Part shown: positions 1 to 11,263 of the stretch, in pieces
Layout: each line of letters opens with the position of its first letter
How positions within the stretch are numbered: position 1 is the stretch's first letter
Source: Gerris lacustris
Taxonomy: Eukaryota; Arthropoda; Insecta; Hemiptera; Gerridae
NCBI GenBank assembly: GCA_951217055.1
Contig: OX578276.1
Coordinates: 17,839,430-17,903,429 of the forward strand
Direction: 5' to 3'
DNA length: 64,000 bases
Program-made: the position numbers and the translations under genes
Notes under the pieces: model-generated
Seen by the model: only the letters and a program-made list of their open reading frames with translations
Told to the model about the DNA's origin: nothing
Database searches by the model: none

Positions 1-23
1 TAATCTCATTTAAAAAATATAAT

Positions 24-499
24 AGTCCCCAGGCCACCATAAGAAGTAAGTCGCTGATTGATAAAGTTTTCTTACCTTATGGAATTGCTTATTTATGCCT
101 TGTCCACCGATGAATTGGGTATATGGCAACTGGTTGCTGGGCCATTTCTTTTTTGTTGACATGCTAAACTTGCCCTTCTGCGGGAACATTGAAAAGAGAT
201 AGATAAAGTTTTGATTTTCATAGGATCGTTTAATTAAATTATTTAAAAAACAGTAATACACGTGTACCACTGTTTTTTAAATAATTTAATTAAACGATCC
301 TGTGAAAATCAAAACTTTATCTATCTCTTTTCAATGTTCCCGCAGAAGGGCAAGTTTGGCATGTCAACAAAAAAGAAATAGCCCAGTGCCCAGTTGCCAT
401 ATACCCAATTCACCGGTGGACAAGGCATAAATAAGCAATTCCATAAGGTAAGAAAACTTTATCAATCAGCGACTCACTTCTTATGGTGGCCTGTGGACT
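24..499. repeat. Foldback (MITE-like) palindrome
   Basis: Two arms of about 225 bp (24-250 and 273-499) are near-perfect reverse complements around position 261.5. The outer ends read AGTCCCCAGGCCACC on the left and its complement, with one small difference, on the right. Both ends abut a TA dinucleotide, as in Tc1/mariner-type non-autonomous elements. No protein is expected; short open frames in the arms mirror each other. Confidence 0.8.
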
Positions 500-1044
500 A
501 AAAGTAAATTAATACAAAAACATGTGTTAAAAATTGATGGGTCTGGTATTAAAAATCTGTCTTTCATATTTTGCCTCAGGTGTCTGATACATCTTTGGTG
601 TTATGCCAGAACTGGAAATCATCACAATAGACTGATTTCAATTGTTTTGTTTTTTTGTGACCTCTGTACTGCCTTAATATTTTCTTTATTTTTTTTCTTT
701 ATTTTAAAATGAAAATTTCGAGAATTTAAAAAAAAAGTAATCAAATGTGTTCTTTTCCTATTTTGATTAAAAGTGGGTTTCATTTAATTACCTCGTTTTT
801 AACTTATTCTTGTTTTTTTTTTTTTTTTTTTATTAATCATTTTAAAGGATCCATAAGGTTGAAATGTTGATGTAGAAATGAGTATATGTACATTTATTAT
901 TAAAGTTACATGGATAATTCATGAAATACTGAAGATCTATTTGTTATATTAGCTTATTATTATTCTTTCTCAATGAAATGTTTGTAAAAAATAGATTTTT
1001 ATAAAAAAAATTTACTGGGACGCAAAAATTTTAACTTACTTATT
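500..1044. other. AT-rich intergenic DNA, no gene seen
   Basis: Long T and A runs (for example around 818-831) and no recognisable coding motif. A 62-residue open frame (524-712) is low complexity and was not believed. Confidence 0.5.
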
Positions 1045-1770
1045 CGGATCCTCTTCTACCTTGTGGTGTCGTGGAAAACCAAAAAAAATGTCCACTCTCC
1101 TCTGTCCAATGACAGGGATCGAGTACATTAAAGCAGCGGTTTAACCTCAACCTGTGGTACGCGTACCCCTTGGGGGTACGCAAAAATGTGTAAGGGGTAT
1201 GCAGTGAATTTAAATATTTTAAAAAGGTTTTTTGTTTACTTTTCAGTCTAATAAATAAACTTTTTTTAGTAAAATGTCAATTAGAAAGTCTTGTTTAGAA
1301 TTAAAATTACCTATTTACAGCTGTTTCTATGATGTAGCAATATTAGCAGCAGTTAAACAACACTTCATCTAATATAAAAAGTATTTATAAAAATAAGGGG
1401 TTGTTTTTAGGGGGTGCGCAAAGGTAATCATACAAAAAAGGGGTACGTGGGTTGAGAAAGGTTGAGATCCGCTGCATTAGAGGAACATTCCTCTCTAGAC
1501 TGCCCTGGTCCACTTTCGCCCTGAATGTGAATGTTGCCTGTACATGTGGTTCTTTTTATTCCTCTAGCTCTTCTTCCTTCACATCTGGCTTCTAGGGCTC
1601 TCTTGGGTAGTCGCTCATTATCCATTCTACTGACGTGTCCGTACCATCTAAGTTGCTCATTCTCACTGTTCTCATAATGGGCTGAATTTCCAATCCCTGT
1701 ATTATTATTGGAGTTCCTTACCCTGTCTCTTCTGGTTTTGCCCGCAACCTTCCTCAGGTACCACATTGAT
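1045..1770 (-). pseudogene. LINE C-terminal fragment, interrupted by a hAT element
   Basis: The minus strand encodes the tail of a non-LTR retrotransposon reverse transcriptase. The visible motifs are LRKVAGKTRRDRVRN followed by QLRWYGHVSRM and LPKRALEARCEGRR, the familiar region after the RT domain in Jockey/CR1/RTE-like LINEs. The middle is frame-disturbed, and no catalytic RT motif is present. The frame leads into a small transposon at 1134-1474. LINE-like tail sequence, resembling the usual VFHDTTR ending, seems to resume at 1045-1133. This is a dead 5'-truncated copy; the clade is uncertain. Confidence 0.65.
1134..1474. mobile_element. Non-autonomous hAT element, 341 bp
   Basis: The ends are CAGCGGTTTAACCTCAACC on the left and the complement of CAGCGGATCTCAACC on the right, each followed by GTACCCC-type sequence. 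The flanking 8-bp target duplications are cattaaag (1126-1133) and cattagag (1475-1482), 7 of 8 identical. An 8-bp duplication and CAG...CTG ends are diagnostic of the hAT superfamily. It has no transposase. It sits inside the LINE tail, so it is younger than that copy. Confidence 0.85.
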
Positions 1771-3493
1771 ATGGCTTGGATTCGACTCTTGTCTTAAATT
1801 AAATTCAGCATTTGAAAGTTTAACCCTTGAGTGCTCACACTTAGTTTTGTTACTAGTTGAATAGCATGGAATACAAATCTACCCCAGCCTAAATTTTCCT
1901 TATTTTCGGGATCTGAAATTCAACAAAATTAAAAAAAACTCTGCATTTAATTAATAACCTACTTTTTTTTTAATGTATAACATCGATAATAATTTCATAT
2001 TATTATAAAAAAAATCAAAATTTGTTAAAACTCAAATTTCAGGAACAAAAATGTCAATAAACTTTGTAAAAGTGTCAAGTAGGGGAATTAAAACTTTAAT
2101 ACTAGTGATAAAGAACATAATATAGAATTGCTCTTATATTGGCTATTCTATGTCTTCAATATGGCTACATGGATAATTTTTCTGTTTAAACCTAAATCGT
2201 AGCATTAAGTAGCGAGCCTGCATTAAATAAATGAAATAAAAACTATTTCTAAATGCTGTGTCCTGGCGAGTGTAGCGATAACCCTTTTAAACAACGATTA
2301 TTTATAATGGCTGTTCAAACTGGCGAGCGTAGAAAGCCTGTAATAATAATATTAAATAATAATTATCTACATATGCTGTATAAACCGGCATGGGTGGTGA
2401 GCTTGAAAAAATTTAAATAATGATTATCTACAAATGCAAGGCAAATATGATAAGAATAAGCTATCTAGACAGGGCTGCTAAGCAAGCCTGCAATAAATTT
2501 ATAAATAAAGATTGCCCCCATTCCAACCGGCCTTGAAAATATCTAAGCTACGTATAACCTATGCTGACTAATCTTTTACTTTCGTATATTATATAGGCCT
2601 CATCTAGAGAATTTTAAGTTAAATATTTTAGTAGTTACGGATTATTTTCTTATTCTTTAAGACCGTTTAAACTATGTTTAAAACTTTTTTCTTAGTTGTC
2701 CTTCTAATTGGCCGACATCTTGAAAATATTAAATGTGGAATTTGCAAAAACTATACAGTAATCACAAATTATGAGGTGTGCCGAATTTTGTTCAAATCCA
2801 TCAATTTTACGCGTTATTGTTAGACAAACAAACAAACTTTTCAAAGCCTAAGTCTCTGAAATAAAATAACTCATTATGCTCATTCAATTATTTATTAGAT
2901 TAAAATTAGTAAGGTACGGTTTTTGATTTAAACAACATATTTTAACCTACTAGTTTCATAAAATTTATTTACATAATCAGGATTATGAATTTTAATAAAC
3001 CATACTAGACTTACAATCTAAGCATAGTGGAGTTTAAAATAGGAAATAATCTAAACAAAGTGGAGTTTTAAATTTTACAAATCAAAAACTTTACCTCACT
3101 AATTTTATTCTAATCTATAATCTCAACAGTTACTACTTCAACATGATTGAATTATTCTTACCTGAAAACGAAGAATGATACTTAAATTTCATTTTGCTAT
3201 ATAATTTAACTTAAAGCTTAGGTTTAACAAAAATAGTATGTGAAGAAAGTGAATGACCCTGATACGGTTACAAAGCTAAGACTATAGTCGGAGATTACCT
3301 AGACCATCAAAACTCTAACTAAAACAAAATTTACCTGCGCAAGTACTGAATGGTTAAGAAAAAAATATAATGGTAATGTAAAAATCTCAAAATTTTAACA
3401 GTGAATTCAAAATTTGAGTAGTAAAGTAGAAGCATTTAGTCACATCCAACCTCCAGGAGTATTGTTGGATTAAAGAAAGACGTCTTTCCTCTA
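1771..3493. other. AT-rich DNA with a degenerate tandem repeat
   Basis: No gene seen. Between about 2205 and 2515 a decayed unit recurs four or five times, with the pattern gcgagc..gcctg(c/t)a-ataaa, then AT-rich sequence, then attatctacaaatgc. The spacing is roughly 65-75 bp. The rest is featureless AT-rich sequence. Confidence 0.45.
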
Positions 3494-3501
3494 GAAGTAA
3501 T

Positions 3502-4366
3502 CAGGGCCGGCGCGACCGTATAGGCGAACTAGGCGACCGTCTAGGGCACCAGGGCTTGAGGGGAATATTTTATAAAGAAATATGGATGAATAATCTAAAT
3601 TAGGAGAGATCTCAGGGGCGGTTCCATGGGGGGAGGGCGAACACCCCCCCCCCCCCCCCCAAATACAACAAAGTTACAAAAAAATATCTATTGAATAAAA
3701 TAAGGTTAAACATTTCTTATGTTTTATTTTTAATACCCATTTGAAACTAATAATCTAAATATTTGCTAATAAATGATTAATGTTTATTTGCATACTCTAA
3801 TGGTTGTTTGTTTATATACTCAGTTGAGTGTGTATCCCCAAGTTCAGTTGCTGTATAGGACATAATGAAGGTATTTCATCATAATGAATCTGGAAGAATT
3901 AAAAGCATAGTATAGCTTTAGGTAAACATTTTTTTTTTTTTTTTTTTTTTAGTATAAAACCCGATTTAGTTAATAAATGTTTCAAAACTTCTGCAGAAAC
4001 AATTTTACAAACTTTTAGGTAATTGTTTTTTTTTAGCTGAAAAGGCTAAAAAAAAGGCCCAAAATTCACCATTTTAAACATAATTTTCTGGGGGAGGCCC
4101 CCGGACCCCCCTTCGGGCTGGGGTCATGTTTGATAGAAGAGAGATTACTAGGACTGGCAACTATTTCAACTGAAAAGGCGTTAGCAAGTTATTTTCATTG
4201 TAGCTGTGATTAAATAATAAATTTTGGGTAGAGTGTGTTCTATTTGTGTTTTTCTTACAATTTCTAAAAGTGGGTGGTTAAATTGACTGATCGGCATAAC
4301 CTAGAATGATGGAGGGCGCCTTATAATATTTTGCCTAGGGCGCCAAAACCTCTTGAGCCGGCCCTG
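3502..4366. mobile_element. Non-autonomous hAT element, 865 bp
   Basis: The terminal repeats start CAGGGCCGGCGCGACCG on the left and CAGGGCCGGCTCAAGAGG on the complement of the right end, and both run into GGCGCC/CTAGG-type sequence. A perfect 8-bp target duplication, gaagtaat, flanks it at 3494-3501 and 4367-4374. There is no transposase frame. A second hAT-like start (CAGGGGCGGTTCCATGGGG, 3613) followed by a C tract lies inside, possibly a nested copy whose other end I could not place. Confidence 0.92.
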
Positions 4367-4374
4367 GAAGTAAT

Positions 4375-5695
4375 GTCATTGTACATTGCTAGTTTTCAAC
4401 CATTAGTGGTCATATTTTGTACTGAAAGAGAGAATAAATCAGAATAGGAGTTAAGGCAGGTTTTTAAATTGCCACTTATTTACTTGGTTGTGTAAATATT
4501 TCCTTGTCTTAATAGTTAATTAGATTAAGGGATATTATCTCATTTACATACAGAAGTGTGATTTTCCTTTCATAAAGTACTTTGGACTAAATATCCCTTT
4601 GTCTTAATATTTATTTAGTCAAAATGATTCCTTATAAGTTGTAAACAAGTATTGGGTGGTTAACCAATAAAATTTGCCGTTTAACAGTATTTAACTCTAC
4701 CCACAATTCTATTGGTCTAACCTGCTCTCAAGATGACCAATAGTGAAGATTGAAAGCTGCTTTTGTACAAGTATGTTGCTTTTTAGTTGAGAGGAGTCCT
4801 TTTTTATCCCTAATAAAGTGACTCCAATGCTCATGTATGTATACAGCAAGTATTATATTGGATTGGGGTTAAGAGTAATCGTTATCATAAAGGCATTTAT
4901 CATTTCTACTCGGCTATCTATGAATCAAGGTGAAGTCACAGGTTTAATCCTTGGACAAGGCACTTTGATTTACTCGGGTTACTATTATTCTCATCGGAGA
5001 TACTTCGGTGTATGAAGTGGCTTTACTCCATACGGGGTTAAGCAAACAGGATCTAATTAGGTGGGCTAATTGCTAAGTTCGAACAAGTGGTTTGTCTTCC
5101 ACATTCAACTACTATTATATTAAACTACAATATTAGTATATTGAACTATAATTTAATTTAAAAATTTCCTCTTTTAAATCTCTACGAGGTCTGATGTGTT
5201 GGGTGAATTTAAACGAAGTCTGATTGAAACACTGATGTATTGTTAAGTTATTCAAAAGAAAAAATAGTTATAAATCAATTATTGATTAATAAATAATTTA
5301 ATATTTGTTATTTCAAGAACTAAGTGTGTTTTAATTAATGTTCATCTTTCTTGCTTTAATATCAAAAGTACAATGATATCTTTTTTACTTTTCAACCTTT
5401 TATGGAGCCTTAATTAATTATTATTTATTTATTTATTATTTTGTTTATTAAATTGTATTTATTTAGTTATATTGCGGCAATTTAGACGAGCCTTAGGTTC
5501 AATAAGAAGAGTAGCCCTTTTATTATTAAATTTCAAAATATTGTTAGATAATCATTTTGTCGTAAGAGTGTTTTTCCTAAATTATTATTTTGATTTATTC
5601 TTAACTTAACTTCGGTCAATAAACAAATTAGTTGTTTCTAATTGATTAAGTCTTAATTACCCATTTGTGTTAATTTGTTCAGGTTTTCCGGGTTA
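4375..5695. other. AT-rich intergenic DNA, no gene seen
   Basis: The longest frame (4818-5015, 65 residues) shows no recognisable motif. Simple ATTTATT runs occur near 5420-5465. Confidence 0.45.
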
Positions 5696-5699
5696 CATT

Positions 5700-6145
5700 T
5701 ATTTATTATTAAACATTTGATTAAAATTCACAATAAAAATAATCCTTTCCTGCAGGGAATCGAACACAACCTCTCGCCCTTTGTAAATATTTCAGTCTTA
5801 TTTTTATAAACTAGAATTTCCTCCAGGAAAGTAACTTATATATAATTATAAATTCATATATAAATGGACCATGGACAAGCAATTTTTTAAATCAAATATT
5901 TGGAACTGGTTTTAAGAATTTATTTTTTTGACTTTTGATTGGCATCTCCCCCATATTTCTCGGTAATGATTCTGAACATGTATGTAAAAATTTAGGTTTC
6001 ACACATGTGGACGGATATTTTTTAAAAACTGCTTTTTTGGAATCAGGGGACCTTAAAATGCATTAATCCATGTAAAATTTAAAACAAAATATTATGCCCC
6101 ATAACAATACTCTCTCTTCATATAAAATATACTATGTATATGATG
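5700..6145 (+). repeat. Dispersed repeat, GGAATCGAAC family, copy 1
   Basis: This copy shares ordered landmarks with 35515-35925. They are AATAAAAATAA-CTTC, then CAGGG..GGAATCGAAC and CCTCTC, then a decayed middle, then GGA(A/C)TCAGGGGACCT(T/C)AAAA, ending at a TTCATATAAA-like tail. The GGAATCGAAC part resembles the complement of a tRNA B box, so a tRNA-derived SINE is possible. It is the most diverged copy in the window. Confidence 0.6.
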
Positions 6146-7774
6146 AAGTAAAAATGTAAAAAATATAGTATTCCGTTAATTTTTTCTCATACGCTCAAAA
6201 TCCAATAGGTAGAATTCAAAATCTAAAAAAAAATAAAATATATATTTTGGAAAAGCACTCTTTAAAAATTATAAATTTAAATAATAGCTTTAATAATTTT
6301 GTTAAACTTAATTTAAAAGAAAATTGAAGTTTATAATATAGTAGGTTAAAGAGAAGAATGTATCTGTTTATATAAATACATTTTATATATATATTTATTT
6401 ATTTATTTAAAAAAGGAAGTATAATTGTAGCCATTCCCATGTATTGCCACTTCAATCAGTGCTTGGTAAACTAGGAAATATGGCTGGCCTAAGATTCATT
6501 CTACCTGAAAGGGAACCAAAGTTTCACACTGATGACTTCATCAGGTAAAGGAGTAAAGTGGCTGGATCCCCTGTAATAATCATGTGTTCATCTAGGGTTA
6601 AAAGAAACAGCAAAGAAAAATGGCTTTAACATGTTTTCACAACATGAAATAAACATTAGGCAGAAATATTTTCACAATGTAATGTTAAATATGGTAAATA
6701 GCTAGCATGGGAACGGAAAGCTAGAAATACAATCCCTGCATTTTTTTTTACACAAATGAGTCTTGGCTTATAGCTTCTCTTGCATTGTGCAGGACTTTTT
6801 CAAGGCCCTAATGAGTGGCATATCAATGTGGAGGGTAGGGGAAGCCTCCACATATGTGGTAGGGGTGAATTTTAAGAAAAATGTACCCTTATTTATCGAA
6901 GGAGGTACTCAAAAAAAGTGTCCTCCATATTTTACCTTCAAGAATGTCACGTGTCTTTTGAATATTTTCCTTTAAGGACATCTTATCTAAATACATTCTT
7001 TTGTTTAACACTCTCTATTACTTTGTTTTTTATTCCTAGAATTCAAATCTAGCCTAAGTTGTAGTATTAATAGCGATTGAAGAAAAATAATTTATTTATA
7101 TATATAAAAAAAACTATTTAGAAAAATAAATATTATATATTCATATTATGTAAGTAATATTATATTTAGAAATTTTCTGTTTTTTTTTTTAAATTATTAT
7201 GATTTTTGCGTGATTTATTAATTTATTATTTAATCAAGTTAAAATGTTTATATTTATTCATTCTGTTAGTATAGTTTATTTTGAAATTGTTTTTATTTTA
7301 TTTATATTCATTTTTTTTTTTTTCTATACCATTGTAGACCAAAATTTATTTAATATAACAATTATATAATCAGCTTTGAATATAGAAACAAAAATGCTGT
7401 GCCTTGTATATTTTATTTCCTTCCTTTCTTGTTGTCGGTACTAGGACTTAGTTTTCTGCTAATCTTAACTATTGAGTTATACATATCTCGCACTGTTTTT
7501 ACCTATATGCTTACTTTACTTCACTTTTACTTTTGCCGGCTCTACAGTCCTAGGTTCAAGGACCCTGGCCTCTCGAACCGTTTCTCCCCATTTATCCCTA
7601 TCCTGGACCACAGTTCTCCAAGTTACAACTTCAAGGGTCTGTAGGTCCTCCTATATGCAGACAACATAAGTAGTTTACCATCACCATCATTATGAGGGAT
7701 GGTTTCTATTATGGTCGAAAAGACTCGAAGACTTGTGCATTTTATCTCTCCAGTCGGTTTGAAAGGCCAGAATT
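6146..7774. other. AT-rich intergenic DNA, no gene seen
   Basis: Short frames at 6763-6975 and 7399-7669 have no identifiable motifs. A GC-richer stretch at 7540-7660 looks like retrotransposon tail sequence but could not be assigned. Confidence 0.4.
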
Positions 7775-8718
7775 ATGAAACGAGGTTTTTTCCAAATTGC
7801 TCAAAAGTTTTTACCGACCAAGATTGTCGGTTGCTCAAAGGAAGTTGAGGGTAGTGTAGACTGTAGACATTCCCAGCTTCGAAAAGCTAATGTTATTGGC
7901 CTCTCCCTTTCGAGTATTTTCAAAATGTCGAGCGCGATTGTTCAGCTCAAAGGAGAAGGACTGATAAACAACGTTATCGATAAATTACTATTTAAAGTTC
8001 ATTTACCCACCTACAATTACTGTGGACCCGGAACTAAACTAGAAGAACGATTGAAAGGGGATGATAAATCCGTCAACGAATTAGACAGTGCTTGCCTCGA
8101 GCATGACATTGCTTATTCCAAAAGCAAAGAGCACAATCACAGAAGACAGGCTGATAAAATTCTCATTGAAAAAGCTTGGAAACGAGTCAAAGCTCCCAAC
8201 TCATTGCTGGAAGAAAAAGCGTCCGCATACCTGGTGACTAACATTATGAAGGGAAAAGTGAAACTCGGAGGTAAAATGAAGAAAGGCACGGGTCATTTGA
8301 AACCAAAACAAGACAAGATGGGAAGAAAGCAGCAACGACAAAGCAGGAAGCAACGCGGTGGTGGTGTTATCGGAGTCTCCAAACGAAGTAGGGCAAAGAC
8401 CGGCATTTTTGGCAGCAAAAACCGGTGGATTTTTACCACTTCTTTTGGCAGGTTTGGGTGCAGTGGGAAGCATGATCACGAGCTCCTCGACTACTGTCAA
8501 AGCATACAAGGATTCAAATTAATATCGCAAAAGACTTTGGAAGAGTTACAGAGACATAACCGAGCGATGGAGAGTAGTAAACAGGGTAAGGGGTTGTTCT
8601 TGGCACCGTATCAATATGGTAGAGGAGTGTTCCTCGCTCCCTATAGAGTGGGGTCAGTGCACAACGCAAAACATCGCAAGTCCCAAAAAAAACTGATATC
8701 GCTCCTGCCCGTGGGAGC
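7775..8718 (+). pseudogene. Endogenous virus phospholipase-A2-like capsid protein gene
   Basis: A parvovirus-VP1-style secreted-PLA2 domain is plain. From the ATG at 7925, residues 30-39 give the calcium-loop motif YNYCGPGTKL. Residues 54-64 give DSACLEHDIAY with the catalytic His60-Asp61 pair. A basic linker follows, then repeated GKGLFLAPYQYG-type stretches near 8584-8650. In viruses such a domain helps the particle leave endosomes. I prefer 7925 as the start because the upstream open sequence looks like an inverted piece of the capsid gene at 12.0 kb. A hydrophobic segment appears in another frame around 8395-8515, so the gene seems frameshifted. The set of neighbours points to a Maverick/adintovirus-type virus. 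Confidence 0.75.
7890..7957. repeat. Inverted copy of the capsid gene 3' part (partner 12003-12075)
   Basis: About 31 of 32 bases around 7900-7931 match the reverse complement of 12027-12058, and weaker similarity extends outward. It lies just upstream of and across the preferred PLA2-gene start. Confidence 0.75.
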
Positions 8719-8981
8719 CATGAGTAATTACGACATCGATTACTATGCCAACATCGGACATATTAAAAATCCCATACATACGAGGTGTGTTCATGAGGGA
8801 CGCATTACCGGCGAAAAGAAAGAAGGTTGAATGTTTGATTTACAACTTGGATTCGTTGCCTAACCCGGGGACTCATTGGTCTTGTGTCGTCGTAAATAAT
8901 CACGTTGCCCTGGTATTTGACAGCTATGGTTCACCCCCACCTCCGAGTGTAATGTCTTACCTTACTGACTGTTCAGTTTGA
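8719..8981 (+). pseudogene. Adenovirus-type cysteine protease (C5-like), broken
   Basis: The start resembles adenain-like proteases of Mavericks and adintoviruses. A DIDYYA segment is in one frame (about 8731-8748). The frame then changes near 8750, and the KIPYIRGVFMRD segment, GTHW (catalytic-type His) and FDSYG (acidic residue) continue in the next frame. The frame ends at 8981, before the region where the catalytic Cys would lie, so the product would be inactive. The next gene starts at 8978, overlapping it. In such viruses this enzyme matures capsid proteins. The frameshift and truncation show that this is a fossil. Confidence 0.7.
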
Positions 8982-9328
8982 TGGCGAGCTTTGTGGATGC
9001 ATCATATCGACAAGCATCAGAAATGAACCACACCTTCATCCTGACAGGCTCCTCGTTGGAACTCTCGTCTGACGTATTCCCTCCCATCGGGTTGGAGAAC
9101 GATGAATATTCAATAGCTCTCGTTAGCTTTGTAGGATTCAATTCCTTTCCAAATGTTGTCGAAAACGTAAACAACTTGTTACACTTTTATGACTTTGATA
9201 ACTCGTTAAAAGTTATATCTTTCCCCACCGGAGCCTACGAACTCGAAGTCCTCAATAAATACTTAAATCTAAAACTTGACCAACAGTATTCTATAACTCT
9301 TATCGGCAATCTCGACACTAAAAACTGA
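8978..9328 (+). pseudogene. Endogenous virus spike/penton-like protein, N-terminal half
   Basis: 116 residues. The recognisable sequence is HTFILTGSSLELSSDVFPPI followed by NDEYSIALVSFVGFNSFPN and a PTGAYELEVLNKYL segment. This matches a protein repeatedly seen beside the capsid genes of arthropod adintovirus-like elements. Its exact structural role is inferred, not proven. The frame stops at 9328, and the matching second half lies at 10450-10851 after about 1.1 kb of inserted DNA. The two halves therefore appear to be one gene split by an insertion. Confidence 0.6.
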
Positions 9329-9405
9329 GATAAAAAATTGCTTGCATACGAGTCTGCAAGACAGTGAGACATTTTCATATAACGCTTTTTGGTGTAGTTT
9401 CTTGG

Positions 9406-9452
9406 TAACGCTTTTCGAGTTTATGTGCCTAAGTAAAGACATAAAAATGTCA
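9406..9452 (+). repeat. Direct repeat flanking the insertion (partner 10416-10461)
   Basis: Both copies run TAACGCTTTTCGAGTT...AAAGACAT(A/G)AAAATGTCA, with a few differences between them. They bracket the tRNA-like foldback and associated DNA that separates the two halves of the spike-like gene. They could be a long target duplication or repeats that recombined. Confidence 0.65.
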
Positions 9453-9509
9453 TAATTTTGAGCGTGCTTAAATTTTTGCGTTTGTATGTTAGGAATTAGA
9501 AATTCATTC

Positions 9510-9867
9510 AATTATAATTATTATTAACTACGGGAAACATACAGAGAAAAATACACTTCAGCGCTGGGATTTGAACCACAGGCCTCTATATTTCCATTAT
9601 AGCGCTCTACCAACTAAGCTACGCAGGAGAATGCTTTTACTCTGACGTTAATGATACCTTGTCCCGAATTTAAGCTTTCAATTTTCCACAAATCTGAGAA
9701 GTCAACATTAATGACATAGAACTAGACCGAGAAATAACGCTTATAATTATAAAGTAGCTTAGTTGGTAGAGCGCTATACTGGAAATATAGAGGCCTGTGG
9801 TTCAAATCCCAGCGCTGGAGTGTATTTTTCTCTGTCTGTTTCCCGTAGTTAATAATAATTATAATTT
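9510..9867. repeat. Foldback of tRNA-related repeats
   Basis: The arms begin and end with ACTACGGGAAACATACAGAG and its near-complement. Each arm contains a tRNA-like body, on the minus strand at 9561-9628 and on the plus strand at 9754-9820. These have an A-box-like TAGCTTAGTTGGTAGAGCG, a 5-bp stem with loop CTGGAAA, and a B-box-like GGTTCAAATCC. The loop would read GGA, but there is no Ser-type long arm and no proper acceptor stem, so I do not call functional tRNAs. The minus-strand copy is full length (about 9510-9753); the plus copy lacks its 5' part. The same family occurs at 37483-37700 and 53668-53885. Confidence 0.75.
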
Positions 9868-10415
9868 GATTTAAATTAGGAATTAAAGTTACCACGCAAG
9901 GTGAAGATTTTGCCCCTAATTATGTAATAAACATTACATAATTATTATTATTATTTAAAACCCTTTTCTTTTAATGGTCTTATTAAATATTATTATCATA
10001 ACATGATCCACCGGTGGTCAAATTAACCATTTCTTACCAATTAATTTAAATTAAAAAAAAATTATGGTAAAATTAAAGTAGATGGAAAATAATTTTTATT
10101 CTTTTCTCCACACCGGCACTGCCGCGTCTTGATTACAAACGACTGAATTCAAAGGCGGCGGCCCGCCTTCTACGAATTGTTAATATGTCTTCATACTTTT
10201 TATTCCTTTTATTGATAAAAATTCTGAAGAATACCTAATTGCACACCTCCTATATTTTCCTAACTCCCTATTACACGTATAAATCTTTTCGACTTTCTTC
10301 GGCCCTACGAAGCGCGGTAGAGGGAGGCCCTACAGCTGGAGACAGACTTTGCACACCTCCTATATCTTTCTAACTCCTTGTTACACCGGGTAACGTTTTT
10401 GGCTTAGATTTTTAG
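9868..10415. other. Inserted non-coding DNA with a 110-bp direct repeat
   Basis: The string TTGCACACCTCCTATAT followed by CTAACTCC(C/T)(T/A)(A/T)TTACAC appears at 10239 and again at 10349, a 110-bp spacing. No coding motif was seen. Confidence 0.5.
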
Positions 10416-10449
10416 TAACGCTTTTCGAGTTATTTAGCACAGCAAAGAC

Positions 10450-10851
10450 ATGAAAATGTCAAAAACCAATGTAAGAGTAAGAATTACGTTTTCTCAACCG
10501 AATTTGATCGGTCCTTTGCTTGGATTCGGTTTTGATCCAAATCCAGAGGCCGGAAAATGGCGAATAGAATCGGACCGTATCGTGGATATATCACCCGTTA
10601 TGAACGTACAGATTGAATGTAACATTGCCGAGGGGGGTTATAGTAACCTATTGCGAGAGGACAATTCGAGCCTCAGAACACATATTATTTATTCTTTTGC
10701 TCCCCGAGTACCACCGGGGTATAAATTGATTGAGGTACCCCCTAAGCCTAAAGCGATTTATTACCCCGTCAACACTCGAAGGATTGACAGCATCAGGCTG
10801 CGCTTGCTGGAAATAATTTGTTGGACTTCAGAGGAGAAACGGTTACAGTAG
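10450..10851 (+). pseudogene. Spike/penton-like protein, C-terminal half
   Basis: 133 residues. The conserved landmarks are IGPLLGFGF, then MNVQIECNIAEGGY with HIIYSFAP and PPGYKLIEVP, then RRIDSIRLRLL near the end. The last 14 residues after RLRLL do not fit the family. The adjacent frame around 10808-10870 does fit, so a frameshift is likely there. The start codon at 10450 is probably incidental: the true protein would begin in the separated first half at 8978. Confidence 0.6.
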
Positions 10852-10878
10852 TATTACACTTGACCGAGGAAAGGCAAA

Positions 10879-11025
10879 ATGGGGCTGGATTTTAGCGCAT
10901 ATAAGCGACGTAGAGGAGTTCGTCACACCATTCGCGGAAGTGGTTTGGTTCAATACATACCCAACAGGTACGTGGACTTGTTAAGGCGGAAAGGATATAA
11001 GGTGCGATCGGTATGGATGTTCTAA
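10879..11025 (+). CDS. Small basic viral ORF, 48 residues
   Basis: An ATG right after the spike-like gene opens a 48-residue frame. It is rich in Arg and Lys (KRRRG near residue 10, RRKGYK near residue 37) and ends at TAA. Its place between two virion genes and its basic composition suggest a small DNA- or capsid-binding virion protein, but no family was recognised. It may be a remnant. Confidence 0.35.
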   Translation: MGLDFSAYKRRRGVRHTIRGSGLVQYIPNRYVDLLRRKGYKVRSVWMF

Positions 11026-11176
11026 ATAAAATTGATATAAGACAAAAATTGATGTGAAATTTACAACAGTATACTGTTGAATAACCTGCGTGCTTCATTG
11101 GTTTTAGAGGCCAACAGAGTGTTAAACAAACTTATATATAAATGTGAAGATGTCGGAAAGCCGATCTATAATAAAA

Positions 11177-11263
11177 ATGGATGTCATTACGCGGCTTGTT
11201 CAAGGTCACAAGATGAGTTCAGTGACGGTCCCGATAGATGCATGTGATGTCACATCGGTATGA
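11177..11263 (+). CDS. Very short ORF overlapping the next frame
   Basis: 28 residues, starting MDVITRLVQGHK. Its stop overlaps the ATG at 11260 as ATGA. It has no known relative and is listed only because of the tight coupling with the capsid frame. Confidence 0.2.
   Translation: MDVITRLVQGHKMSSVTVPIDACDVTSV

Noticed and set aside
9754..9820. Functional tRNA-Ser(GGA)
   Set aside because: It has A/B-box-like parts but no proper acceptor stem or long variable arm, and it lies in a repeat foldback.
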